DNA of 12,089 bases from Bryobacterales bacterium (GTDB lineage: Bacteria > Acidobacteriota > Terriglobia > Bryobacterales > Bryobacteraceae). The notes under the pieces are model-generated. The model did not search any database. It was not told the DNA's origin and saw only the letters and a program-made list of their open reading frames with translations. The stretch is taken from positions 1-12,089 of the forward strand of contig JANXQZ010000989.1 in the NCBI GenBank assembly GCA_025353235.1. Direction: 5' to 3'. Every line of letters begins with the position of its first letter. Within the stretch, counting starts at the first letter, position 1. Positions 1 through 6,239 of this stretch are shown here, one piece after another. A program made the translations under genes and the position numbers.

Positions 1-275
1 TTGAAGACATTTCGCTATCGGGCGCGTGTCTTCAAGTGGACCTGCCAGTTCCCTTGCATACAATGGTCAAGATCAGCTATCCCAAGGGTAAGTTCGAGGG
101 AAAAGTCACCTACTGCTTCTATCGCGAGATTGGTTACTTTCTAGGAATCGAATTCGAGTCCGATTTTCGATGGTCGCTTCGAAAATTTAAGCCTCAACAT
201 TTCCTAGACCCGCGCCGCCTCGTGATTCGGGCCATCAACAAAACCAGAGAGATGACCTCCGTGCTGGTTCACTGA
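1..275 (+). CDS. PilZ-domain protein, 3' part (5' end outside window)
   Basis: The frame is open from the first complete codon at position 3, so the gene starts before the window; the GTG at 36 is internal. The first visible residues, EDISLSGACLQV, match the second conserved PilZ signature (D/N-x-S-x-x-G). They are followed by beta-strand-like sequence ending in GYFLGIEF, the usual end of a PilZ barrel. The first PilZ motif, RxxxR, must lie upstream and cannot be seen. PilZ domains bind cyclic di-GMP and control motility, exopolysaccharide or secretion. The 30 or so residues after the barrel are basic and match nothing I recognise. The gene converges on the ferredoxin gene with only 17 bases between the stop codons. 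The PilZ call is firm; c-di-GMP binding depends on the unseen RxxxR. Confidence 0.75.
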   Translation, partial: EDISLSGACLQVDLPVPLHTMVKISYPKGKFEGKVTYCFYREIGYFLGIEFESDFRWSLRKFKPQHFLDPRRLVIRAINKTREMTSVLVH

Positions 276-292
276 GAAGTTCGATTCGGTAG

Positions 293-553
293 CTACCGGG
301 CGAAGTACGCTGTGTTTTTCGGGGCGAAATCTGCCCACTTCTCTGGCAGATCGTCAAGGGCGAAGATCGCCGAGACAGGACAAACAGGAACGCAAGCGCC
401 GCAGTCGATGCATTCGATCGGGTCTATGTAGATCATGTTGTGATCTTCGAACCCAGCCTCGTCTTTCTTGGGGTGAATGCAATCCACCGGACAGGCGTCG
501 ATGCAAGCGGTGTCTTTGGTGCCGATACAAGGTTCTGCGATAACGTATGCCAT
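293..553 (-). CDS. fdxA: 7Fe-8S ferredoxin ([3Fe-4S]/[4Fe-4S])
   Basis: This 86-residue electron carrier is cytoplasmic by sequence, with no signal peptide. The cysteine pattern is that of the Azotobacter FdI/Mycobacterium FdxA type. C9-x7-C17-x3-C21-x3-C25 comes first, then C48-x2-C51-x2-C54-x3-C58-P. By family rule, C9, C17 and C58 hold the 3Fe cluster, while C21, C48, C51 and C54 hold the 4Fe cluster; C25 is the usual free cysteine. The start is set at the ATG giving MAYVIAEPC, the classic N-terminus. The ATG 15 bases upstream overlaps a perfect TATAAT, so it is more likely part of the promoter. There is no Shine-Dalgarno sequence before the chosen start. The gene is divergent from the cytochrome gene at 660. 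The redox partner is not evident. Confidence 0.93.
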   Translation of the reverse strand: MAYVIAEPCIGTKDTACIDACPVDCIHPKKDEAGFEDHNMIYIDPIECIDCGACVPVCPVSAIFALDDLPEKWADFAPKNTAYFAR

Positions 554-566
554 AACGTGAAACAAC

Positions 567-572
567 ATTATA
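567..572 (-). promoter_or_regulatory. TATAAT -10 element of the ferredoxin gene
   Basis: On the reverse strand a perfect TATAAT hexamer sits 13 bases before the ferredoxin ATG at 553. No convincing -35 hexamer lies at 16-18 bases upstream. Transcription starting about 7 bases after the hexamer would leave a leader of only about 6 bases, which fits the absence of a Shine-Dalgarno sequence. The placement is inferred from consensus alone. Confidence 0.4.
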
Positions 573-659
573 GCGTGATGGCCTGGATAGACTTAGTTCC
601 CCACTGGGTCATTCGAATTGGTTACACTAGCGGGTGGCTAATTTGAAAGGAAGAACTCG

Positions 660-1058
660 ATGAAAATAGTTGCTCTCACAATGGGCTTGGCGAGCTTGGC
701 ACTGGTGCTCTCGGCGCAGGATGATGCGGCGTTCCAGACCTGGATGAAGTCGACCAACATCGAAATGGGCGTGTTGCGAAAAATTGACAGCAAAACAGGC
801 CCGGAAGCGGCGGCGAGCGCAGAGAAGCTGTCGGCGATATACCAGAAAGTTAGCGCCTACTGGTCCGCGAAACACGCGGACGATGCAGTGAAGATTTCGG
901 ACGAAGGCAAAGCTGCGGCCGATGCTTTGGCTGTGGCTGCGAAAGCTGGAGAGTCGGACAAGGCTGCGGCAGCTTTTAAATCTTTGGGCGGCACCTGCCG
1001 AGGCTGTCATGAAGCCCACCGCGAGAAAGCGGCCGACGGGACTTACAAGATACAATAA
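660..1058 (+). CDS. Class II (cytochrome c'-type) c-type cytochrome, exported
   Basis: The protein has 132 residues. An N-terminal signal peptide (MKIVALTMGLASLALVLSA) is probably cut after A19. The mature part is an alanine- and lysine-rich four-helix-bundle-like sequence. A single heme site, C113-R-G-C116-H117, lies near the C-terminus, followed by EAHREK. Heme attachment near the C-terminus of an all-helical protein marks class II cytochromes (c', c-556). M29 or M36 in the first helix could be the sixth ligand if it is of c-556 type; c'-type proteins lack one. AAGGA upstream of the ATG is a good ribosome site. The next gene starts 19 bases downstream, so co-transcription is likely. The function is periplasmic electron transfer or gas/redox sensing; which one cannot be told from sequence. 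Confidence 0.85.
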   Translation: MKIVALTMGLASLALVLSAQDDAAFQTWMKSTNIEMGVLRKIDSKTGPEAAASAEKLSAIYQKVSAYWSAKHADDAVKISDEGKAAADALAVAAKAGESDKAAAAFKSLGGTCRGCHEAHREKAADGTYKIQ

Positions 1059-1077
1059 TCGGGCCCCCTCGCGCGCT

Positions 1078-2178
1078 ATGAACCGTCGACAACTTCTTTC
1101 CGCCACGGCAGCGGTCGCGGCTGCGCAGATCGGCTCCTCGAGTATACCTGCTGCTCCGGGCAAACCGGCATTGATGAAGCTCGGCTGCCAGAGCGCGCCG
1201 ACCAGCGAACAGCGCCTGCAGTTTTTTGCCCGACATGGTGTTCAAGGCATCTGCGGCTACCCCGAAGATTCGCAAAAGCAAGGATCCTTCTCTGTGGAGG
1301 ATTTGTCGCGAATCAAGGAGCGCTGCGAGAGAAATAAGATCAGTCTCGACTGTATTGAACCGGGTTTTCTCGCATCCAGCCACATCGACAAAACCGCGCG
1401 GCCCGCGATTATGCTGGGTCAAAGCCCGGAGCGGGATCGCGATATCGAAGGCCTCCAAAACACGATTCGAAATTGTGCGAGGGTTGGCGTCCCTTCCATC
1501 AAATACAACATGAGCCTGCTGGGCGTGCTTCGGACCGGGCGGACTCCGGGCCGGGGCGGGTCCACCTACAGCACGTGGAATCTCGCCGATGCCAGAGCTT
1601 CCGGGAAATTCACACCTGAGACGCGTGCCGGTCGAGTAACGGCGGACCTCTATTGGGAACGGATCACCTACTTCCTAGATAGGGTAATTCCCGTGGCCAA
1701 TGAAAATAAGGTCAGAATGGCGTGCCATCCGCATGATCCTGGCGTGCCGCCCATGGAAGGATTTCAAGGCGTAGATGCGGTGCTCGGGACGCCTGACGGG
1801 CTCAAGAAATTCGTCGCGATTCGGGAAAGTCCGTATCACGGACTCAATTTTTGTCAGGGGACCGTCTCGGAGATGCTACAGGATCCGGGCAAGGAACTGT
1901 ATGATGTGATCCGGTATTTCGGGGCCCGCAAGAAGATCTTCAATGTCCACTTTCGCAACATCCGGGGACACCGCAACGCCTTCCAGGAGACCTATCCGGA
2001 TGAGGGTGACGTGGATTTCGTCAAGGCCATGCTAGTGTACAAGGAAGTAGGGTATTCCTATTTGATCATGCCTGACCATGTGCCTTACCACCCCGATGAT
2101 AAAGGCGGCGATCAGGCTTTCGCGTTCGCATACGGCTACATTCGAGCGTTGATGCAAGCCGTCGACCACATGGCCTGA
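1078..2178 (+). CDS. Mannonate dehydratase (UxuA)-family TIM barrel with Tat-like signal
   Basis: The protein has 366 residues. UxuA converts D-mannonate to 2-keto-3-deoxy-D-gluconate with a divalent metal. Family motifs appear in order: CHPHDP (H217, H219), FCQG (C259), HFRN (H291) and MPDHVP (D333, H334). These are the expected metal/catalytic His-Cys-His-Asp set. A longer frame opens at 922 but overlaps the cytochrome gene. The ATG at 1078 is preferred because it gives MNRRQLLSATAAVAAAQ, a twin-arginine-like N-terminus followed by a hydrophobic, alanine-rich stretch. No Shine-Dalgarno sequence precedes it, so translation may depend on the gene 19 bases upstream. Classical UxuA is cytoplasmic, so an exported version probably has a different role or substrate. 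The stop codon directly abuts the next gene's GTG. The family is certain; the exact substrate is not. Confidence 0.85.
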   Translation: MNRRQLLSATAAVAAAQIGSSSIPAAPGKPALMKLGCQSAPTSEQRLQFFARHGVQGICGYPEDSQKQGSFSVEDLSRIKERCERNKISLDCIEPGFLASSHIDKTARPAIMLGQSPERDRDIEGLQNTIRNCARVGVPSIKYNMSLLGVLRTGRTPGRGGSTYSTWNLADARASGKFTPETRAGRVTADLYWERITYFLDRVIPVANENKVRMACHPHDPGVPPMEGFQGVDAVLGTPDGLKKFVAIRESPYHGLNFCQGTVSEMLQDPGKELYDVIRYFGARKKIFNVHFRNIRGHRNAFQETYPDEGDVDFVKAMLVYKEVGYSYLIMPDHVPYHPDDKGGDQAFAFAYGYIRALMQAVDHMA

Positions 2179-3120
2179 GTGAATCGCAGAACTTTACTCG
2201 GAGGCGGGGCAATGGCACTCGTTGAGGCCGGCATAAACGCGGCACCCATGCCAATCATCGACACCCACATCCATCTGTTCGATACAGGTCGCGCGGCAGG
2301 CGTGCCTTGGCCGCCCAAGGATGACCCGATTCTATACAAGCCCGCACTGCCGGATCGATACCGGAAGATTGCAACACCGCTGGGGATCGTGGGAGCTATT
2401 GAGGTGGAGGCTAGTCCGTGGATCGAAGACAATCAGTGGGTACTCGACCTAGCCGCCCGCGATAAGATCATCGTGGGAACGGTCGGCAATCTGGAACCCG
2501 GAGATGCCAACTTCGCCGCGCAGCTTGAGCGCTTCCACCGCAATCCTCTTTTCCTGGGAATCCGCTACGGCAATCTGTGGAACCGGGACATCGGCGCGGA
2601 ACTATCGAAGCCTGCATTTAGAGAGGGGCTAAAGCTCCTCGCTCAAGCAGGTTTGGTCTTGGACACCGCCAATCCTGATCCGGCCTTGATCGCCAACATG
2701 CTACGGGTGACGGACCTGGTTCCAAACCTGCGAGTCGTAATGGATCACTTGCCGCAGTTGGAGCCGCCCTCCGATGCCCCTGCTCATGAGACGTATATCG
2801 CAAGCTTGCGCGAGCTTGCCAAACGGCCCCAGGTTTTTGTGAAAATTTCAGAAGTGCTCAGACGTGCAAACGGCCGTGTTCCAGACGACCTCAGCTTCTA
2901 CAAACCCAGGCTGGACGAGCTATTTGGAATCTTCGGCGAAGATCGCCTATTCTACGGGAGCGATTGGCCGAACAGCGATCAATGGGGACCGTACCCGCTG
3001 GTTCTAAGCCTGGTTAAGGAGTACTTCGCCCAGAAAGGCTCCATTGTCGCACAAAAGTATTTCTGGAAGAACTCCAAGACTGCTTATCGCTGGGTGAAGC
3101 GAGAGCCGGCCCAGCCCTGA
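2179..3120 (+). CDS. Amidohydrolase 2-family (COG3618-like lactonase) enzyme, Tat-like N-terminus
   Basis: The protein has 313 residues. It starts with GTG immediately after the TGA of the dehydratase gene, so translational coupling is likely. The N-terminus MNRRTLLGGGAMALVEA resembles a weak twin-arginine signal; it contains a glutamate and is short. The amidohydrolase fold is shown by IDTHIHLF (H30, H32), VVMDHLPQ (H190) and FYGSDWPN (D262), the HxH...H...D set of this superfamily. The overall layout matches COG3618, which includes L-fuconolactonase, L-rhamnono-lactonase and related sugar or sulfomuconolactone hydrolases. A lactonase next to an aldonate dehydratase would be two consecutive steps of sugar-acid breakdown. 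The substrate cannot be read from sequence. The gene ends one base from the converging zinc-ribbon gene, leaving no room for a separate terminator. Confidence 0.85.
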   Translation: MNRRTLLGGGAMALVEAGINAAPMPIIDTHIHLFDTGRAAGVPWPPKDDPILYKPALPDRYRKIATPLGIVGAIEVEASPWIEDNQWVLDLAARDKIIVGTVGNLEPGDANFAAQLERFHRNPLFLGIRYGNLWNRDIGAELSKPAFREGLKLLAQAGLVLDTANPDPALIANMLRVTDLVPNLRVVMDHLPQLEPPSDAPAHETYIASLRELAKRPQVFVKISEVLRRANGRVPDDLSFYKPRLDELFGIFGEDRLFYGSDWPNSDQWGPYPLVLSLVKEYFAQKGSIVAQKYFWKNSKTAYRWVKREPAQP

Positions 3121-3121
3121 T

Positions 3122-3505
3122 TTAGCTGCCCTCAGCGGCGTCCGGCTTCTTGCGCCAGGAAAATCGCTCTTTGCACGCCAGAAAGCTGGCGAAGTTACAG
3201 CGGCAAACATCGCAGCGGTAAGGAGTGGCGCCGATGCGCAACAGAGTCGTGATCTTCCAAGGCGGATGGTAGTACTGTTCCGACCAAGTGCTCAGCTCGG
3301 TCCGGTAACAGCGCGGGCAGCGAGCGTAACGCCAATCCGAGATTGTCAGCACCCCGGCTTCGAAGCGAGTGTTGCAGTGTCTGCAACGGAACTGGCATTG
3401 CCCAAAAAAAGACTTGAAATGCTCCACCATTCCCCGGGATTGAGAAATCCGCAGGTTCCGGCTGGCGCACTTGGGACACTCCGCGAATGCCGATCGTTGG
3501 GCCAT
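3122..3505 (-). CDS. Double zinc-ribbon protein of unknown function
   Basis: This 127-residue protein has four CxxC knuckles: C10/C13, C41/C44, C63/C66 and C98/C101. They pair naturally into two tandem zinc ribbons. Extra cysteines are C37, C103 and C111. There is no signal peptide and no clear membrane helix, so it is probably cytoplasmic. The region between the first two knuckles has a basic, aromatic patch (around residues 25-40), and the C-terminus is basic then acidic. I do not recognise a named family. It starts only 3 bases after the stop of the aminotransferase gene and is probably the last gene of a three-gene operon (kinase, aminotransferase, zinc ribbon). Nucleic-acid or protein binding is possible, but nothing in the sequence decides this. 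Confidence 0.75.
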   Translation of the reverse strand: MAQRSAFAECPKCASRNLRISQSRGMVEHFKSFFGQCQFRCRHCNTRFEAGVLTISDWRYARCPRCYRTELSTWSEQYYHPPWKITTLLRIGATPYRCDVCRCNFASFLACKERFSWRKKPDAAEGS

Positions 3506-3508
3506 CGC

Positions 3509-4396
3509 TTAGGCGTTCGTCAAGAGAGGCATCGCCGAGCGTCGCGCGGAGCCGACACAATACTGTTGGCGAAAAGCAGCAAAAGCGGCGCGAAGCGCCT
3601 CCATGGCAGCCTGCCCTTCCGTTCGAACATGGAGTGACTCGATCGCGGAGACTGGAAGCGCGTCCCGAGTGCTAGAAGTGATAAATACTTGGTCGGCACG
3701 CTCGAGATCGGCTGGCAACAGCGTCTTCTCGCCCACAATTATGCCTGGTAAACGAAGCTCTTCGAGCAAGAGCGCCCGAGTCACTCCTGGCAGACAACCT
3801 GCGGAGAGCGGAGGAGTCCAAACGCGATCTCCCTCGATCACGAAGATATTGGCCGAGGTACATTCGCTCACTTCACCCCGTTCGTTAAGCAAGACAACCT
3901 CGTCGAAACCGCGCTCGTGCGCTTGTTCGTTCCACGTCAGGTTGTGAGACCAAGACAGAATCTTGGTTCCCGCGAATTCGCACTTCGCGTGCCGGGCGTC
4001 CGGCTTGAGGGCTAGAGAAACCGAGTGAGGCCACTCAGTTAACTCGGTGGTGAACGCGATGAGATCGAAATCGCGCAGAAGTCCCGGTCCCTCGAACGGG
4101 CCGCCGTGATTGCGAACCACGACCACTCGGATGGTCGCCTCTCGGGCAGTGTTGGCCTCTACGAGTTTCAGAAGCCGACTGCGCATCCAAGCCGGTTCCG
4201 CTGGAAACGGCACGTGCATCACCGCGGCATCGCGCTTCATGCGGGCCCAATGCCGTTCAAAAGCAAAGAGCTCGCCCTTCGAGACGCGCAAAGTGCTGAA
4301 CACCCCCCACCCATTCAGCATCCCTACCTGACCGGGCGCGGTGACTTTCTCGCCAGCATCGCAAATATCGTCGTTGTGAAGGATCAGCCGATGCAT
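3509..4396 (-). CDS. Class IV PLP-dependent aminotransferase (PabC/IlvE/D-amino acid aminotransferase family)
   Basis: This 295-residue protein is a fold-type IV PLP enzyme. The pyridoxal-phosphate lysine is K145 in GTKILSW. E178 in GEVSECTSANIF is the residue contacting the pyridine nitrogen, and GCLPGVTR (200-207) and TSSTRDALPV (240-249) form the rest of the cofactor and substrate pocket. The family covers aminodeoxychorismate lyase (folate synthesis), branched-chain aminotransferase and D-alanine aminotransferase; the motifs visible do not separate them. At 295 residues the length fits any of them. The ATG at 4396 has only a weak GTAGG ahead of it. The HipA-like kinase gene ends 22 bases upstream and the zinc-ribbon gene starts 3 bases downstream, all on the same strand. 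Confidence 0.87.
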   Translation of the reverse strand: MHRLILHNDDICDAGEKVTAPGQVGMLNGWGVFSTLRVSKGELFAFERHWARMKRDAAVMHVPFPAEPAWMRSRLLKLVEANTAREATIRVVVVRNHGGPFEGPGLLRDFDLIAFTTELTEWPHSVSLALKPDARHAKCEFAGTKILSWSHNLTWNEQAHERGFDEVVLLNERGEVSECTSANIFVIEGDRVWTPPLSAGCLPGVTRALLLEELRLPGIIVGEKTLLPADLERADQVFITSSTRDALPVSAIESLHVRTEGQAAMEALRAAFAAFRQQYCVGSARRSAMPLLTNA

Positions 4397-4418
4397 GCCT
4401 ACTTTGATTGTAACTACA

Positions 4419-5252
4419 TCACTTCCAATTAGGGAATGGGTTACTTCGACTCTCGCAGCAATCGTGAAGCAGATCGGGAACGCGCTTGCGGCGTGACATT
4501 AGCTTGGTGAGCAGGGCTTCGAGAGGCGCTTCGTCGCCGTCCAGCCATTGAGGAGGGATCTGCTTCAGTGCGTCATCCACGATCTCTTCCGGGAAATTCA
4601 CAACCTGGTCCAGCCAAGGCTGAAAATCCTGAAAACCCTTCACAGCGCCGTAGACCATGGGGCGAAAGTAGAGACCCTGCAGAGGCGAGTCAGCGAAATT
4701 CCAGTGGGGCCCATCGAAGATGTACCCGTGGTCCATCATTTGCGCAACGAAGCCTTGTTTGTTGGGATGCAAGCCGGGAGCGGGCGTCCAGTCACGGATG
4801 CGGGCGCGGAAGAAAATGGATTGGCGGGCATCGGCATTTCCCATCCATTTGTCGAAGACGAAAACGCCCAGGAACTCGTTCAGATTTACCACTTTTTCGA
4901 GAAGAACATCGGGAATGAAGTCGTACACCGACATTCGGAAAGGGTCTCCCGGGTGGCATGAGCCGAAATGCCATCCAGGATCTGGCTGGAGCCGACGGCT
5001 ACCGAGCTGCATGTGTACGTCTGGATTGGCGTCCAGGAACTCCGGGCTAAGATTCACGATGGCCGTGGCTGGCGAGGATATCTGAAGGTGCCGAAGAAAA
5101 ACGGAGGCGATCCACTCATTTACCAAGATCCGACGATGTTGGGGATTATTACGGAATTTGACGACGTAGAAACGATTGTCGTCGCACTCCAAGAGATGGG
5201 CTTGAGCGCCTCCGCGCAATTTGCGAATGAGGCGGCGCGCATTGACTAGCAT
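4419..5252 (-). CDS. Stand-alone HipA-like kinase-domain protein
   Basis: The 277-residue protein resembles the HipA-like kinase family found without a HipB partner. Visible landmarks are RGGAQAHLL (13-21, nucleotide loop), FYVVKF with K32, E46 in ILVNEW, the catalytic-loop-like segment FDKWMGNADARQ (133-144; N139 and D141), and MMDHGYIF with D174 as the likely metal-binding aspartate. True HipA kinases phosphorylate GltX and cause persistence. This protein is shorter than HipA (about 440 residues), lacks the HipA N-terminal subdomain, and has no HTH antitoxin gene beside it. It is therefore probably not a classical toxin. The substrate is unknown. It is the first gene of a reverse-strand cluster with the aminotransferase and zinc-ribbon genes. 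No Shine-Dalgarno sequence is evident before the ATG at 5252. Confidence 0.72.
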   Translation of the reverse strand: MLVNARRLIRKLRGGAQAHLLECDDNRFYVVKFRNNPQHRRILVNEWIASVFLRHLQISSPATAIVNLSPEFLDANPDVHMQLGSRRLQPDPGWHFGSCHPGDPFRMSVYDFIPDVLLEKVVNLNEFLGVFVFDKWMGNADARQSIFFRARIRDWTPAPGLHPNKQGFVAQMMDHGYIFDGPHWNFADSPLQGLYFRPMVYGAVKGFQDFQPWLDQVVNFPEEIVDDALKQIPPQWLDGDEAPLEALLTKLMSRRKRVPDLLHDCCESRSNPFPNWK

Positions 5253-5352
5253 TGAGGCAAATGGAAACTAGGCCTGAGGAATGCAGTAACCTTAAGGCTT
5301 ACGAGATCAGAACTACAACACTAGACTTACCACAGCAAGGGGAGAGGGATAC

Positions 5353-5568
5353 ATGGCAGCGGAAGAAACAAAGTCGGGTGATCACCCGAAGATGAACCGG
5401 AATGAAATTGCCCTGGATATGATGAAATTTATCGCGTTGACGACTGGCTATGGGAAAGGTGGCGGCGGCACCGGCTTTGCTGGAAAGGCGGGTCGGACAC
5501 CCGAGGAATATGCCGACTCACTCGTTCAGCTGTTTGAACGCTGTCGAGGGGTGGTCGGCACCGACTAA
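5353..5568 (+). CDS. Small conserved-looking protein of unknown function
   Basis: This 71-residue protein has a purine-rich ribosome site (GGGGAGAGGG) at a good distance from its ATG, which supports real translation. The sequence has a charged N-terminus, a helix-forming stretch NEIALDMMKFIALTTG, a glycine-rich linker (residues 33-48) and a second helix-like stretch PEEYADSLVQLFERC with one cysteine. It has no signal peptide or membrane segment. I do not recognise a family. It stands alone on the forward strand, with its own 100-base upstream gap, between a divergent kinase gene and a convergent H1-like gene. A second in-frame ATG lies at residue 14. Confidence 0.65.
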   Translation: MAAEETKSGDHPKMNRNEIALDMMKFIALTTGYGKGGGGTGFAGKAGRTPEEYADSLVQLFERCRGVVGTD

Positions 5569-5578
5569 TTTGAGGGAG

Positions 5579-5605
5579 ATGGTGCAGGCTGGGTGCTTGC
5601 ACCAT
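5579..5605. terminator. Hairpin between convergent genes, possible bidirectional terminator
   Basis: A perfect 8-base inverted repeat (ATGGTGCA / TGCACCAT) with an 11-base loop lies between the stop of the small forward gene (5568) and the stop of the H1-like gene (5611). Forward transcripts run into ACTGTTT after the stem and reverse transcripts into a mixed pyrimidine tract. The T-run is short, so intrinsic termination would be weak. Confidence 0.45.
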
Positions 5606-5610
5606 ACTGT

Positions 5611-6156
5611 TTAGCGCTTTTTGGTGGTTTTCTTCACGGCCTTTTTCGCGGAAGTTTTCTTGCCTGCAGCCTTCTTAACGGCCTTCTTCGCGACTGCTTT
5701 CTTAGCTGGACCTTTTTTGACAGGGGCTTTTTTCGCCAGAGCCTTTTTGGCTGGCACTTTCTTTCCAGGAGCTTTCTTTCCAGAAGCTTTTTTGGCGGGT
5801 GCCTTCTTCGCTGGAGCTTTCTTAGCTGGAGCTTTCTTAGCTGGAGCCTTTTTGGCAGCGGCCTTTTTGGCAGGGGCTTTCTTAGCCGGGGTCTTCTTGC
5901 CTACCGCAACAGCCTTCTTTACAGGCTTTTTCGGCGGCTCAGAAGCCTTCTCAGGTTCAGCCTCGCCCTTCGGCGTGTCCCCACCGTGGTGTTCCGGCTG
6001 ACGCTCGGGCTCGCGCGAGGGAGCAGGTTTGGGATCTTCTAGCTCGTCGTCCGCCTCGTCATCTCCGTATTCACTGACTTCGGATTGCACGTCGACGTTC
6101 TCTTCGTCGAAGAAGTCATCCGCTTCTTCATCGGCGAAGCGATAGGTTTCAAACAT
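5611..6156 (-). CDS. Histone H1-like, lysine/alanine/proline-rich repeat protein with acidic N-terminus
   Basis: This 181-residue protein has two opposite halves. Residues 1-45 are strongly acidic (runs such as [12 protein letters not shown]). Residues 46-75 are a charged Pro/Glu linker. From about residue 76 to the end it is nearly all Lys, Ala and Pro, in about 16 degenerate pentads of KKAPA type, like eukaryotic H1 tails and bacterial H1-like proteins (Chlamydia Hc, Bordetella BpH1, AlgP-like). Such tails bind DNA without sequence specificity and compact it. The acidic head is unusual for this group and could self-shield the tail or bind a partner. AGGAGG 8 bases before the ATG is a strong ribosome site. 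Open frames on the opposite strand here are shadows of the repeat. It lies 83 bases downstream of mltD, with its own promoter candidate. Confidence 0.8.
   Translation of the reverse strand: MFETYRFADEEADDFFDEENVDVQSEVSEYGDDEADDELEDPKPAPSREPERQPEHHGGDTPKGEAEPEKASEPPKKPVKKAVAVGKKTPAKKAPAKKAAAKKAPAKKAPAKKAPAKKAPAKKASGKKAPGKKVPAKKALAKKAPVKKGPAKKAVAKKAVKKAAGKKTSAKKAVKKTTKKR
5614..5899 (-). repeat. Degenerate 15-bp coding repeat (KKAPA pentads)
   Basis: About 16 consecutive 15-base units encode KKAPA and variants ([30 protein letters not shown]). Some neighbouring units are identical in DNA, for instance around 5815-5850, while others differ by synonymous or single-residue changes. A few units lack a codon near the 3' end of the gene. 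The array is internal to the H1-like gene. Confidence 0.85.
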
Positions 6157-6190
6157 TTCTCATGCCTCCTGTCGGGCTTGACCACACTCT

Positions 6191-6218
6191 AGAATAACCC
6201 GTTTTTTTGCGAGTGCAA
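6191..6218 (-). promoter_or_regulatory. Candidate promoter of the H1-like gene
   Basis: On the reverse strand TTGCAC and TATTCT are separated by 16 bases that include a run of seven A. Initiation about 7 bases later would leave a short leader carrying the AGGAGG ribosome site. The match to consensus is moderate (3/6 and 4/6). Confidence 0.35.
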
Positions 6219-6239
6219 GGCTTTTTACTTGATAAAATT

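Noticed and set aside
287..298. Perfect 12-base palindrome CGGTAGCTACCG between PilZ and ferredoxin stops
   Set aside because: It has no loop and no T-run and overlaps the ferredoxin stop codon. It could be a weak terminator, but the evidence is too thin.
922..1077. N-terminal extension of the mannonate dehydratase-like frame
   Set aside because: It overlaps the cytochrome gene in another phase, including its heme site. The ATG at 1078 gives a Tat-like N-terminus directly.
4548..5249. Several forward-strand frames opposite the HipA-like kinase
   Set aside because: They have no family motifs or ribosome sites. The reverse frame carries a full set of kinase landmarks.
5299..5327. TTACGA - 17 bases - TAGACT before the small gene at 5353
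   Set aside because: The match to promoter consensus is poor at both hexamers.
5593..6042. Long forward-strand frames rich in Phe/Leu/Gly/Ser opposite the H1-like gene
   Set aside because: They are antisense images of the lysine/alanine repeat (AAG and GCC codons read backwards). They have no ribosome site, and their low complexity follows the repeat.
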